Part shown: piece after piece, positions 23,042 to 33,900 of the stretch
How positions within the stretch are numbered: position 1 is the stretch's first letter
Layout: every line of letters begins with the position of its first letter
Source: Oehlia diaphana
Lineage: Eukaryota > Glomeromycota > Glomeromycetes > Glomerales > Glomeraceae
Length of the DNA stretch: 64,000 bases
Assembly: GCA_003833135.1 (NCBI GenBank)
Contig: QZLH01000393.1
Location: 8,908 to 72,907 of the forward strand
Reading direction: 5' to 3'
Made by a program: the position numbers and the translations under genes
Notes under the pieces: model-generated
Told to the model about the DNA's origin: nothing
Databases searched by the model: none
What the model saw: only the letters and a program-made list of their open reading frames with translations

Positions 23042-25302
23042 TCATTATTCTGATCAAAATAAAAAATATCATTGAAATTGAACCACTAGATCAAAAGTTA
23101 TTTGCAAAATACATTTTTACTCTTTGAAAATAATTAGAGTCACACTGTATCATAAATGAAATTCATAAGCAATTTACTCAATATTTTTTAGAAAAATTGA
23201 ATATGATGAGTAATGTCCCTAAAAATTATCTTCAAAAATAAAAAATATACAATTAATTTACAAATAAAATAAATGTCTTGTCAAATTTCAAGAAATATTT
23301 TATAAACCTATTTATCAGTTTTTAACTAATTATAATTCAGTATCTTAAATTTATAGTTCAGATGGAGTGGAATGTCTTTTTGCTAACAATTGGACATATA
23401 CCTGATATGATACTAATATAGATAAAAAAACTTCAAAATAATGTAAAAACAACTTTGATCTTTTTAGTAAAGAATTATATAAGACAGAAAGCTTTATACC
23501 TTCAATTGATTTTAATAATTTATGTGAATCACTGAATCTTTACAAACTGAAGTTGAATAGGCATTAGATAGATTTATAAAATAGATAGATGTTTGGATTT
23601 ATTTACCATTAAGCATTTGCAGTTTAGGAGATAATCATAGATCAGAATATGCTAATGCATTTTTACAAGTATTTTATTATTCTTATTCTGAATCATATTT
23701 TCTTACTTTGCAAAAATCATTATATATTAAATATTTGCAGTAAAATATAATGAACCAAAATCAAATACTTTTAGTTTACTTAAACGAAGTATTATCTGAT
23801 CAAAATTTTTTTAATCAGTTTAATAACTTTGCAAATTCAGATAGACAAGAGTTATGAAAATTTTTATTAGTTTATGAATTTATAAATATTGAATTTACAG
23901 TATTATAATAGGACCCTGGAATATACTATTAAGAACCATGTCGTACACTTTTAAAAAATTTTGAAAAGTTTTATCATACTGTGGTACAAATTTTCTTTTT
24001 AGGCGATCACGTGTAGCTATTTTTGTCGTACAGTGAAAAAAAAGCTTTATTGTACACTTATTTTATAATAAAGAAAATTTAGGTGTACACTTTTAACTAT
24101 AATAATTGTTTGGTATTTTTTTGCGATTTTATATATAAAAATGCCAAACTATTATTAGTTCAGCATCTTTTATATTATNNNNNNNNNNNNNNNNNNNNNN
24201 NNNNNNNNNNNNNNNNNNNNNNNNNNNNNNNNNNNNNNNNNNNNNNNNNNNNNNNNNNNNNNNNNNNNNNNNNNNNNNNNNNNNNNNNNNNNNNNNNNNN
24301 NNNNNNNNNNNNNNNNNNNNNNNNNNNNNNNNNNNNNNNNNNNNNNNNNNNNNNNNNNNNNNNNNNNNNNNNNNNNNNNNNNNNNNNNNNNNNNNNNNNN
24401 NNNNNNNNNNNNNNNNNNNNNNNNNNNNNNNNNNNNNNNNNNNNNNNNNNNNNNNNNNNNNNNNNNNNNNNNNNNNNNNNNNNNNNNNNNNNNNNNNNNN
24501 NNNNNNNNNNNNNNNNNNNNNNNNNNNNNNNNNNNNNNNNNNNNNNNNNNNNNNNNNNNNNNNNNNNNNNNNNNNNNNNNNNNNNNNNNNNNNNNNNNNN
24601 NNNNNNNNNNNNNNNNNNNNNNNNNNNNNNNNNNNNNNNNNNNNNNNNNNNNNNNNNNNNNNNNNNNNNNNNNNNNNNNNNNNNNNNNNNNNNNNNNNNN
24701 NNNNNNNNNNNNNNNNNNNNNNNNNNNNNNNNNNNNNNNNNNNNNNNNNNNNNNNNNNNNNNNNNNNNNNNNNNNNNNNNNNNNNNNNNNNNNNNNNNNN
24801 NNNNNNNNNNNNNNNNNNNNNNNNNNNNNNNTTATAAGTATATTTGAAATTTTATTTAATTATCTTAGATGTACATTTTAGCTAAATTTTGATATGAATA
24901 TTAAACGTTTGTCGTACAAAATAAAAAATTTCTTGCTGATGTCATACATTTGGGCAAAATTTTTTTGTACACTTTGACAATTTCTCAGACGGAGTTCACT
25001 ATGTAAAAATTGTTCATATTCAGGAGCCATATTATAATCTACCAATAATAACTCAATAATTTATTTAATTACTATAATATTAAAATACATCTGAATATGA
25101 GTATAGAACTTCAATAAATACAAATCCAAATTTCTGATAATAATAGAATTGAAAATGAAAGTAACTCAAAATAAATTTCATTATATTCAGAAGGAAATGA
25201 AAAATTCTAATAGAAGAAATAATTCTTTAGAAAGTTCATTAGAGAATACATAAGATATATTTAAAATACTTTCTTAATTTACAAAAAAATAAATTTGCAA
25301 AA
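23042..25302 (+). mobile_element. Right half of the large transposon with a second insertion
   Basis: From about 23140 the plus strand gives broken coding traces (FLEKLNMMSNVPK, then SDGVECLFANNWTY near 23355-23398) that look like the C-terminal part of the interrupted transposase. About 23911-25010 seems to be another insertion: GTACACTTTT-like words recur at both sides (23953, 24053, 24083, 24967) around the assembly gap. Afterwards transposon sequence continues to the right inverted repeat. Nothing here is intact. Confidence 0.4.
24179..24831. other. Assembly gap (653 N)
   Basis: A run of 653 undetermined bases lies inside a transposon insertion. Any open frame drawn through it is an artefact. 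Confidence 0.99.
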
Positions 25303-25557
25303 TTAAAATTTGCTTCTCTAATTAAGTAAAAACATATTTAAAAAATTATAATTAATAAGATTAAAAATTATAAAAATTTGTTAGATTATAAGAAGTAAAT
25401 TATTTGTAAAAGTAATTTTTACCAGTAATTTATTAGTAAAAATTTAATTATGAAAAATCTTTACTAGTAATTTTTATTATACAATTACTAATATATTTGT
25501 GATTAGCTTGATAATAAATATTCCAATAATCCATCAAATTATCTAGTTGAATTGCCT

Positions 25558-26262
25558 TTTTTGAGTTACTTTATTTGCAAAATTGCATTTTTTTGCTAAT
25601 TCAAATGTATTTTTAAAAAATTTGATAGAAACATATTTTTCTATTAATAAAATGTATTTTTTTTTATAATAATGATAATTAATTTACAGTTTTATATTTG
25701 CAGACTAATTGTGAAATTATAGTACAATTAATTGTTAAAATTCAGATTTCAGAAATCAATTGTAAACCTAGTATAACTACATATTAATTATGAACGTATG
25801 CATATTATCAATCCTATTCATGGAGTATTATAAAATATATGTAATTGACAATGTGCATGCAGCGGGTTTTAAAATTTAATTTAGCAAAACTACTATTTTA
25901 TTTCTTTTTAGGCCTCTGAAAATTATTATAATATGTATCAGATAGTAAATATTTTTAAAAAGAAAACTATCAAACATCTTTTAGAATATTTGCACTTTAC
26001 TAATGATTTACCAATTCAAACAATTTCAAATTTCCAATTTATTTTATAAATGAACAGCGAAGGCCCTATTCTAGTCAGTAAATATCAAATTTAAATAAAA
26101 AATTATAGCAAGCAATTTTGTATTTGCATATATGAATTATTTTTCTAATGATATTTAAATCATACATTTCACATCATATATATATACATAAAATTAAAAG
26201 CTATAAGTTTCAATTGTAAGGCAGAATTTTATATTATAATAATCCTATATTTAATATACAAA
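25558..26262. other. AT-rich DNA, no gene
   Basis: No reading frame or known repeat is supported. There is a splice-acceptor-like TTTCTTTTTAGG near 25912, but no coding sequence on either side could be recognised. Confidence 0.3.
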
Positions 26263-28357
26263 TTATTTATTACAATAAATCTTTTTGCTAATTAAACGAT
26301 ATAAGCCTACTCTCAAAATAATAAACATACAGCTCAATTCTACATCATGTCGTTTTTTTAATATATCTAAATATTTTTTACTTTTTTTTTTAATTTTCCA
26401 TTCTAAAACTTCACAAACTGTTTTTTGATTTGGCCAGTATTTATCATTAATTTCAAGATTTAAAATTTTATCAACTGATTTTTCTAACAATAATTGTGAA
26501 ATATAAGTTGCTACCTGCCAACTACCTTGAGCTCCATTCAATTTAATATTTTCTATCTTGATATCATCAAATTCAATTACTATCATTTTTTTAGTACTTA
26601 TCTTCACTAAATCAATTGCTTTTCCACCAAAAAAATCTGAATTCTGAGAATACATCTGAAATTCTGGCTTAATATCTGCATAAAAAATAAGAATTAAAGC
26701 ATCTATAAAAACTTGTTTCAATACCTCTTCATTTGAATGTTTAATACTATTATTTTTTAATAGTTTTAGTAAAGTTTTTTCTATAAATTGACAAAGAGGT
26801 TCAATATTATATTCTGCTTCCAAAATATGTAGACAATGACGTACATATATTAAATCCTCTTCTTTCCAATCATAAATTTTAAGTGCCTTTATAATAAATT
26901 CTCTCTCAGCAACACGATTTGGTATTTTAAAATTGTATTGTAATGATGCAGGTGATAGGTTTGGTTGATATGTAATGGCTCCATTATAGAACATGAATGA
27001 TAACAATGAGGTACGATTAATTGTTAACTCATGAATATTGGCAAGTTGAAATTGTTGTTCTATGCTATATTTAGAATTAAGAGGATGTCGATTAAGTGCT
27101 TCAGTAAGAATAGATTTTCCAAGGGGATTGTTAACCATTAAGTTCAATGTTGTTTGAGTAGGTAATATTTGTGAGTTAGAAGGAATATTATTAAGTATAT
27201 TAAAAATTACTGAAGGATTCTGACTAATATCCATTATTTCCTTTTGTTTTATTAATTTTCTGATGTAATATAGAATACGTGCAGGGTTGTAAATTCCTTC
27301 AGATTGATTATAATGAAAAAAATACCCATCATTTTCATTTTTTAACCATAACATTTTTCTTTTTTAGTATTATCTAATAAACTATTTCCAAAAATCTTAT
27401 CCAAAAGAAACTCAATTTCTGATTTCTTAAATTCATATAAGTCCCAAAATTCTTTTTGTAATGTTAAATCTTCTGAAATGTTAAAACAAGGAATCACACC
27501 AGTTAGAAAAATACGAGCTATAGATTTATCACAAGCAGTTTTTAACATACTAAAAAGTTGTTTAAATAAATTTTCCATTAATTTAATTTTAGCTTTTTCT
27601 TTAATTTTATGATAAATGGAAAGATCTTGACGTAATAATTGATTTTTAAGAACAGTATTCATACTACTATCATATTCATCAATGAAAATATAAAGCTAAA
27701 AATATATAAAAATATTAACTTAGTACTTTTAAATAAAGATTATAACTAAATGAAGGACATATTTACCTTTTTACTACTCAATACTACTACATTTAATAAA
27801 TCTCTGAAATTCGCTAAAGCATCTTTTTTATGAATTTGAAAATGATATTTTCCTAATTCTTGTTCATATCGAGACATAAAATAATACATATTTGAATTCA
27901 AAATTTTATAAAAATTTGCTTCAAAGGTTTTATATGATCCATCAGTGTGAAGTCCAGAAAAATTAAATTTAAGAATGAGAAACTTAGATGCTAATAATGT
28001 AGGATTTTTTCCAATATATAAATCTTGAAATAATTGTTTAAATCGTTTACTGTTTTTTACATCATAGTAAGAGGATAAGGTAGTAAGAAATAGTGTCTTT
28101 CCAAAATAATGAGGACGTAAGGAAAGAATAATACGAGCATGAAGAGCTTCTATTTTAGGAATAAAGTGAGTTTTATCTAAATAATAACTATTTTCTGCTC
28201 TCAAATCTTCAAATGATCCTGACAAATATATTGGTAAAGGTTTCAAAGATGATAACGACCTTGTTAAAATTATTGATAAAGATTTTGAAGATATATTTGA
28301 TTGAAACTGAGAAAAATGGTGAGAGAGTAAAAAGTGGAAAGTATAAAAATTTTGCAT
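26263..28357 (-). pseudogene. AAA-ATPase-like / PD-(D/E)XK nuclease-like gene, frameshifted
   Basis: Minus strand. Exon 1 (28357-27767) contains SFEDLRAENSYYLDKTHFIP, RPHYFGKTLFLTT (a Walker-A-like GKT) and NFSGLHTDGS. A canonical GT-AG intron follows. Exon 2 (27695-27342) starts LYIFIDEYDSS, a Walker B-like motif. Reading then shifts frame at about 27354-27342, in an A-rich run, into a 363-codon frame ending at 26263. The C terminus has GGKAIDLVKISTKK followed by IVIEFD, which fits a PD-(D/E)XK-like fold. The arrangement matches the AAA-ATPase_like (PF09820) plus PDDEXK family as I know it. Function in fungi is unknown. One frameshift makes it a probable pseudogene; a sequencing error in the A run is the alternative. 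Confidence 0.65.
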
Positions 28358-28678
28358 TTTTGCAAAATTTTGATATAACTATAAGTTTAAATAAAATATA
28401 TATGATCAATAATAAATAATATATATACAATAAGTCAAAATTAATACATATGATAGGTTAAAATTTATATTTTTATCACATAATAATAAAAGAATTTTTT
28501 TAATTATCACTGAGAATGATGATCACTGATAATTGAAATTATAATAACTGATCAGCAATAAAAAAATATAGTGCTGGTAAAATTGATCATTCTGATGATA
28601 ACCATAATAAAAAATTACTGGTTATAATTTTTATATTTTATTGAACTAAAGGTAAACATATCTTAGTTTTATATTAAA
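28358..28678. other. AT-rich spacer with GATCA repeats
   Basis: Between the AAA-ATPase pseudogene and the MIOS copy lies about 320 nt with recurring ACTGAT/GATCA words (about 28508-28600) that can pair with each other. No gene is seen. Confidence 0.3.
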
Positions 28679-28681
28679 AAT

Positions 28682-29338
28682 ATATCAAGTTTATATTTAA
28701 ATTATTAAATTATGTGATCTTTACATAAAGACAATTTATTTTTGCTTGAATTAAGTAATAATTTAAAGTATTCTTAAGGTTTATCTTTAACTCAACTATT
28801 TAAACTTTTAAATAATTTAATAATATTTTTTGAAACATAATTAGAGATCAACAAAATTAAATTTTATAATTCTTTTATAATGGCAATAATATAAATGAAG
28901 GTATATAAAAAACTTTTTCTTATTCTCATATTCTTAAATTTATAATAAAACCCAAACAATACTGATACAATCTACATTTGAATTTGCGTAAAGTTTATAT
29001 TAAAATTTTTCAAAAGTGGCATATTACAGGATATTTTCAAAATTTCATTATTTTACATACCCCTGTTTTTAATATCAATTTTAATAAAATTTATATCATT
29101 AGATTCGTCTTAATAAGAGAATTTTAATGATAGTAAAATTGCATTTCTAGCTTCAATATTGACAGAGTTATATTATAAAATATATTTTTATTTCAGTATT
29201 TAATGTTTACTTATGAGTTATATTAGTATTATTCAGGATCTTTTTATAATTCTAATATTTTATTATATAGTATTTTGATTGGTAATCTAATTTTGCTATT
29301 CTAAGCATTGCGGTAGAATTTATAAATAGCTAGTAAGG
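28682..29338 (+). pseudogene. Decayed copy of the MIOS 5' end (exons 1-3)
   Basis: This segment aligns with 30951-31316: exon 1, intron 1, exon 2, intron 2 and the start of exon 3. In the first 87 nt aligned without gaps I count 18 differences, and all 18 are C-to-T or G-to-A in the copy. ATG has become ATA, CAA has become TAA and TGG has become TGA. Introns are kept, so the copy arose from DNA, not from mRNA. At its right edge it joins directly to SDHA sequence. Confidence 0.88.
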
Positions 29339-30475
29339 CTGCTTATATATCAGCAATTCAATATAATTTTTTAGATATTAGTTCATTACTTGATATTATT
29401 ATTTTTGATCAGTAGTGTTTATTCATATGATATAAAAGATATTTTAGTTTTTAAAACTAGAAATACCTTATAAACTATTATCATAAATATGAAAACTGAA
29501 TCTATTACTAATCTAAATAAATTTTAAAATGCATTTGAATAAAAAAGGGCAGCAGAAATCTATTTAAATATGCAAAAGCTATGCAATATGATGCAGCAAC
29601 TTTTCAAATATAGGAATCTTTAGATAAAGGTATAATTTAAATAAGTTATATACAGCATTAATTAAAAGATTTTGTAATTTTGAAGTTTTTATAAGATCAG
29701 AATTTCAAATTATAAATTGATTCTCAATATTTACATTTTTTACATTTTTTAATAATTTAAAAATTTTATCAATATTTTTAATACTTAAAAATTTTATAAA
29801 ACAATAATATTAAATTATATAAATGTTTAGACAATGCATATAATAGTAATTAAAAAAAGAATTTTATAATATTCATTAGTGTTTTATACAAATCAAATTT
29901 TTTCTTTGAAATTTGATTTAATTCAGATTTAATTCAGATTTAATTCAACTCTTAAAAATAATTATCTTAGGATCCAATGATTCAATTTTAATAATTTTTT
30001 TTAATCAATAGTTTTTATTATTCTGATCAAAATAAAAAAAGATCATTGAAAAATCAGATCGCTAAATTAAAAGTTATTTGCAAAATATATTTTTACTTTT
30101 GGAAGTAATCAGGAAGGATCTTACCTACTATTAAGATATATATAACATTAGTAAAAATTTTTAAAATTTGCTTAAATTTAAAAATTATAATAATATAACA
30201 TAAAATTTTTTTTATAGTAGAATTTTTAAAAAGTTTTATATGTAAATTTTACCTTAGACTATAAGATGATCTATCTTAATAGGTAGGGGTCTAATCAGAG
30301 TTATATTGTATTAACTTATTCAAATTCATAATAATAAAAAGTAGATGAAACATATATTATTATAACAAAATTAAAAACCAGGAATAATCAAATTAAAATA
30401 TTACTTTATATGGTTATAATAGTGCTATAATATTTAAAATTTTGATAAAACTATAATTGCTAGTATATCATATAA
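29337..30475 (+). pseudogene. Decayed copy of SDHA exons 7-9
   Basis: From GGCTGCTTATATATCAGC the sequence follows SDHA exon 7 (from about 15659) into intron 7. The part matching exon 8 (29653-29816) is inverted. A dispersed repeat occupies about 29885-30130. Then about 30326-30475 matches the end of intron 8, exon 9 (AGTAGATGAAACATATATTA against AGTGGATGAAACATACATTA) and the exon 9 donor. Most differences are transitions towards A/T, with a few transversions and small indels. Stops are frequent. Its order after the MIOS copy indicates a tandem duplication junction. Confidence 0.85.
29885..30130. repeat. Dispersed repeat, uninterrupted copy
   Basis: Homologous to 18785-18928 joined to 23042-23115. 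It contains TTCAGATTTAATTCAGATTT direct repeats and ATTGAAAAATCAGATCGCT. It lies inside the SDHA copy, so it was inserted after the duplication. Confidence 0.6.
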
Positions 30476-30950
30476 TAGAGAGTTTTCAAATATCTGAACT
30501 CTTTACAATAGAAATTTTTTAATTTTTTGTAAAGTTTTTTTAACTATATTAGTAAAAAATATTGTAAAACATTTTTTATTTTAAATTTATCAAAAAAAAC
30601 ATTTTATAATATTTTTTTGATGATTTTAATAAAAAATATTGCAAAATATTTTAAAACCATTTTGCTACAGTTTTATAGAAGTGGTCTGATGCTTATTTGT
30701 CACCCCTGTAAGTGTATGCAAATTGTTTGAATGCAAGGAAAAGATCATTTATTTAGTTCTTCATGTGAATTCCAGAAACATTTTATTAAATAAAAATTTA
30801 TGGTCTTTTAAAGTTACAAACATGTACTAACTTAGTGTAACATGTAGGTATAGTTCTTGATTTCTATAGTAAAATCACGTGTAACATTAAAAAATGCTCA
30901 AGTGTAAAATCTCATCAGAGATTTTTCTTTCATTTTGATTAATTAAAAAC
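30476..30950. other. Intergenic upstream of MIOS
   Basis: Contains a short run (30515-30670) of the same degenerate repeat seen at 1-960. After it comes a less AT-mutated stretch with CACCCCTGTAAGTG and AATCACGTGTAAC (about 30875). The latter stretch is the likely MIOS promoter. Confidence 0.4.
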
Positions 30951-33900
30951 ATGTCAAGCTCACGTTTAAATTATCAAATTGTGTGGTCTCCGCATGAAGA
31001 CAATTTATTTTTGCTTGGGTCAAGTAATGATTTGAGGTTATATGAATATACACCCAAGGTTTGTCTTTGACTCAACTATTTAAACATTTAAAAGCAATTT
31101 AATAATATTCCTCGGAACATAATTAGGGATCAACAAAATTGAATTTTGTAAGTCCCTTCGTAACGGCAATGACACAAATGAGGGTATGTAAAGAACTTTT
31201 TCCTATTCTCATGTTCTTAGATTCATAGTTCTAATATTTCATTATATAGTGTTTTGATTGGTCACCTGATCCCGCTTTTCCAAGCATTGCAGCAGGATTT
31301 GCGAATGGCAAAATAGTTCTTATGCTTATCAATCTTCGTGATGAATCATCATCTTCCACTCAACAACAACAACCTTATGTGATAAATTCTAAAAATACAA
31401 AACCGTGTAACAAAGTAGTATTTTCATCAGATCCAAGATTACTTGCAACCGGATTTGACAAAGGTAGAAATGATCATGGTTTATTAATCTGGGATGTTGA
31501 AAAAGCAAAATCATCTTCGTTAATAAATGGCGATAAAGATCATGGTAGCGGTGATACTCCCGCGGAGGTTTCTAATAAAGCTACTGGTAATGGCCCCGTC
31601 GGATTTTGTAGAGTTGAGGATAATTACCCTTATGGTATTTTAAATTAAAATTGAAATCGATATTTCTACAACAAATTTTTGAATCACTCCACATATGATT
31701 TTTTAATAGACATGGCAAGATTCGGAGTATTTGATCCTTCGTTGGTTTCAAAACCTTTACCTACACTAAGGTGAAGATGATTGTATACTCTTAACAAAAG
31801 ACATTCACATCTTAATCCTCTGAAATTTTCTTACATTTTTTCCACGTGGCTATATTTAAAAAGATTTGATACACGTAATGATGCTATTCACAGTTTTGGA
31901 TTATCGGAAAATGTCAATTCTATAAGCTGGTTTCATGCTAATTCGAACCAATTGGTTTCTGGAATGTCAGGAAGATGTTTAAGGATTTTTGATTTAAGAT
32001 GTAATTACTTGAATAAACATGTTATCTTGATATTAGAAAGTATCATTAGTATCATTAATAATTATGTTATTCGAATTCACTAGCTTCAGATCCTTCTATT
32101 ACAATAACAACCAAAGCTGTTTTTGGAGTAAAAACTGACCCGTATAATGATCATAGATTTGCTAGTTTTGAAGACGGTTATATTGGGAATATATTTTTAT
32201 GGGATGATCGTAAGGCCACGGAAGCAATATCCTTTTTTTCTAACTTTCTGCTTAAAAGAGAAATGTTAATTAAAAATTTTCTATATCATATCCTTAATAT
32301 GTTTGTTAACTTGTTATTTAATTCACATCCTAAGTATATCCACCGAGTCACGCCCAGTTCAGATTTCATTTTCAACATCACGATCAGGTTTAATAGCATC
32401 TTTGTCTAATGATGCTTCTTATGTAACATTATATGATATAAAAGAAACTACACATAAATTGTCCGATTTCGGTGAAATTTCTCTTGATCATCTTAATAAT
32501 GGATTTGGTGGTCATGGAGGAGGCGGTGCAGGATCGGTTCCATTTAATGAGAAAGGTGGAGTTGGTTCTGGTGGAAGTACATTTAGTTTTGGCAACAAAA
32601 TAGATGAGGAACTTGATACTCCAATATTATGGAAGTCCAGAAGAAGTTTGTATTAAATTTTGATTTCTGAACTTATTTTTGTACTTTAAAATATTTTTTA
32701 TTTATGTTTTGTTATTCCAAACCCAAAGCACAAAGATCATCAAAGTCTCTCATATCTTTTGCTTGGATACCAACTATTTCGACAACTCATTCATATCGTT
32801 TATTGGCAATAAACAAGGAGCAAACGTTTGAAACAATTGCATTAGAGGAAAGTCCAAATTTTGATTGGGATCCACAGGGAAATATATCAATATTTAATCA
32901 TAAAAAAAAAATTAATGATGAAATTCACGATAATGTCAGTAACAATGATAATCGATATTATGAAATCGAAAATAATGATGAATCAAATTTATACCAGCAT
33001 AATAACAGTAGCGGGCATAAACATCGCGTTTCCTTAGATTTGAAGACAGATAATGATTATAGCGGAAATAGGACACCCAGACCCAATGATTCTTCTAAAA
33101 GTGAGATTATGCTGAACAATCAATTAAGAGGTATAATGACGCATCGATCTCATGATGACATGGCAAAAAAAGATGATAAGAAAGAGTTGTTAATGTCACC
33201 TTTAAAGACACTAAGGGAATTGCAAGAAGATATTTCATTTGTGATGCGTAAAAGAGCTAGAGAAGGATATTCTATGGATGTAAGTATTACAAAGTCATGA
33301 TTTATTATCATACGCAAAAATTCCATTTAACTATTCTATAGTGTCGAATTAATGAAGAAATCGTAAAGGATTCTCCAAAATTAAAAGCATTATGGGCTTG
33401 GATAGCTCGTACGTTTAAATCAATCGGAATTACTTTTTTATAAATTTATAAGTATGTTAAAATATTTAAAATATAAACTTTATTATGTTCTACTTAGATG
33501 CTGAAAAATCTGCTTTAGAAGGAAGAAATAGTGATTTTAATTTTCAGGGAATTCATTCAGTATGGACAGGTTAGTGTTTTGATCATTTAATACTCCTAAA
33601 ATTCGCGCATTATTAAAAAAAAAATTTTTTTTTTAATATTTAGCGTCTACAAGTGGTAAAAAAACATCACCAATGACAACGCCTAAGTCATCTCCGCCAA
33701 GACCATCTGAAAGATTCGATCAAATAATTGATGCAAATGAACTTTCTATTGCAGTATCAACATCTAAATTACCACAAAGAAAGTTGGCATTGACCATATG
33801 TGGATGGGGCTTTGGGAAAAAAGAATTAGAAGAAGCACTTCAAAAGTAAAATTATTTAATTGTTTAAAATTCATATTTTCTTTTAATTATATTATTGAAA

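Larger units (their letters stand above)
17090..25557. mobile_element. Large DNA transposon with about 250-bp terminal inverted repeats
   Basis: The left end (17090-17335, starting GGCGATTCAGCCTGATAATT) is the imperfect reverse complement of the right end (25303-25557, ending TAGTTGAATTGCC). Matching blocks include AAAATTTGCTTCTCTAATTA, GTAATTTATTAGTAAAAA and GTTAGCTTGATATTA-like segments. Inside are remnants of a transposase on the plus strand. It is interrupted by a hAT-like element (about 18929-23041) and by a further insertion holding the N gap. Long inverted ends recall MULE-type elements, but the superfamily cannot be fixed. No clear target-site duplication was found. Right-hand parts are much more AT-mutated than left-hand parts. 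Confidence 0.7.

Noticed and set aside
24083..24847. Long open frame through the gap
   Set aside because: It is open only because 653 of its bases are N.
28682..29338. MIOS copy as a processed retrocopy
   Set aside because: Introns 1 and 2 are present in the copy, and there is no poly-A tail or target duplication.
29337..30475. MIOS/SDHA fragments as gene capture by a Pack-MULE or Helitron
   Set aside because: Fragment order and junction are fully explained by one tandem duplication, and no transposon ends bracket them.
32210..32334. Standard GT-AG intron from 32210 in MIOS
   Set aside because: The plausible acceptors at 32334 and 32347 are out of phase. The only in-phase AG removes the conserved SRPV segment.
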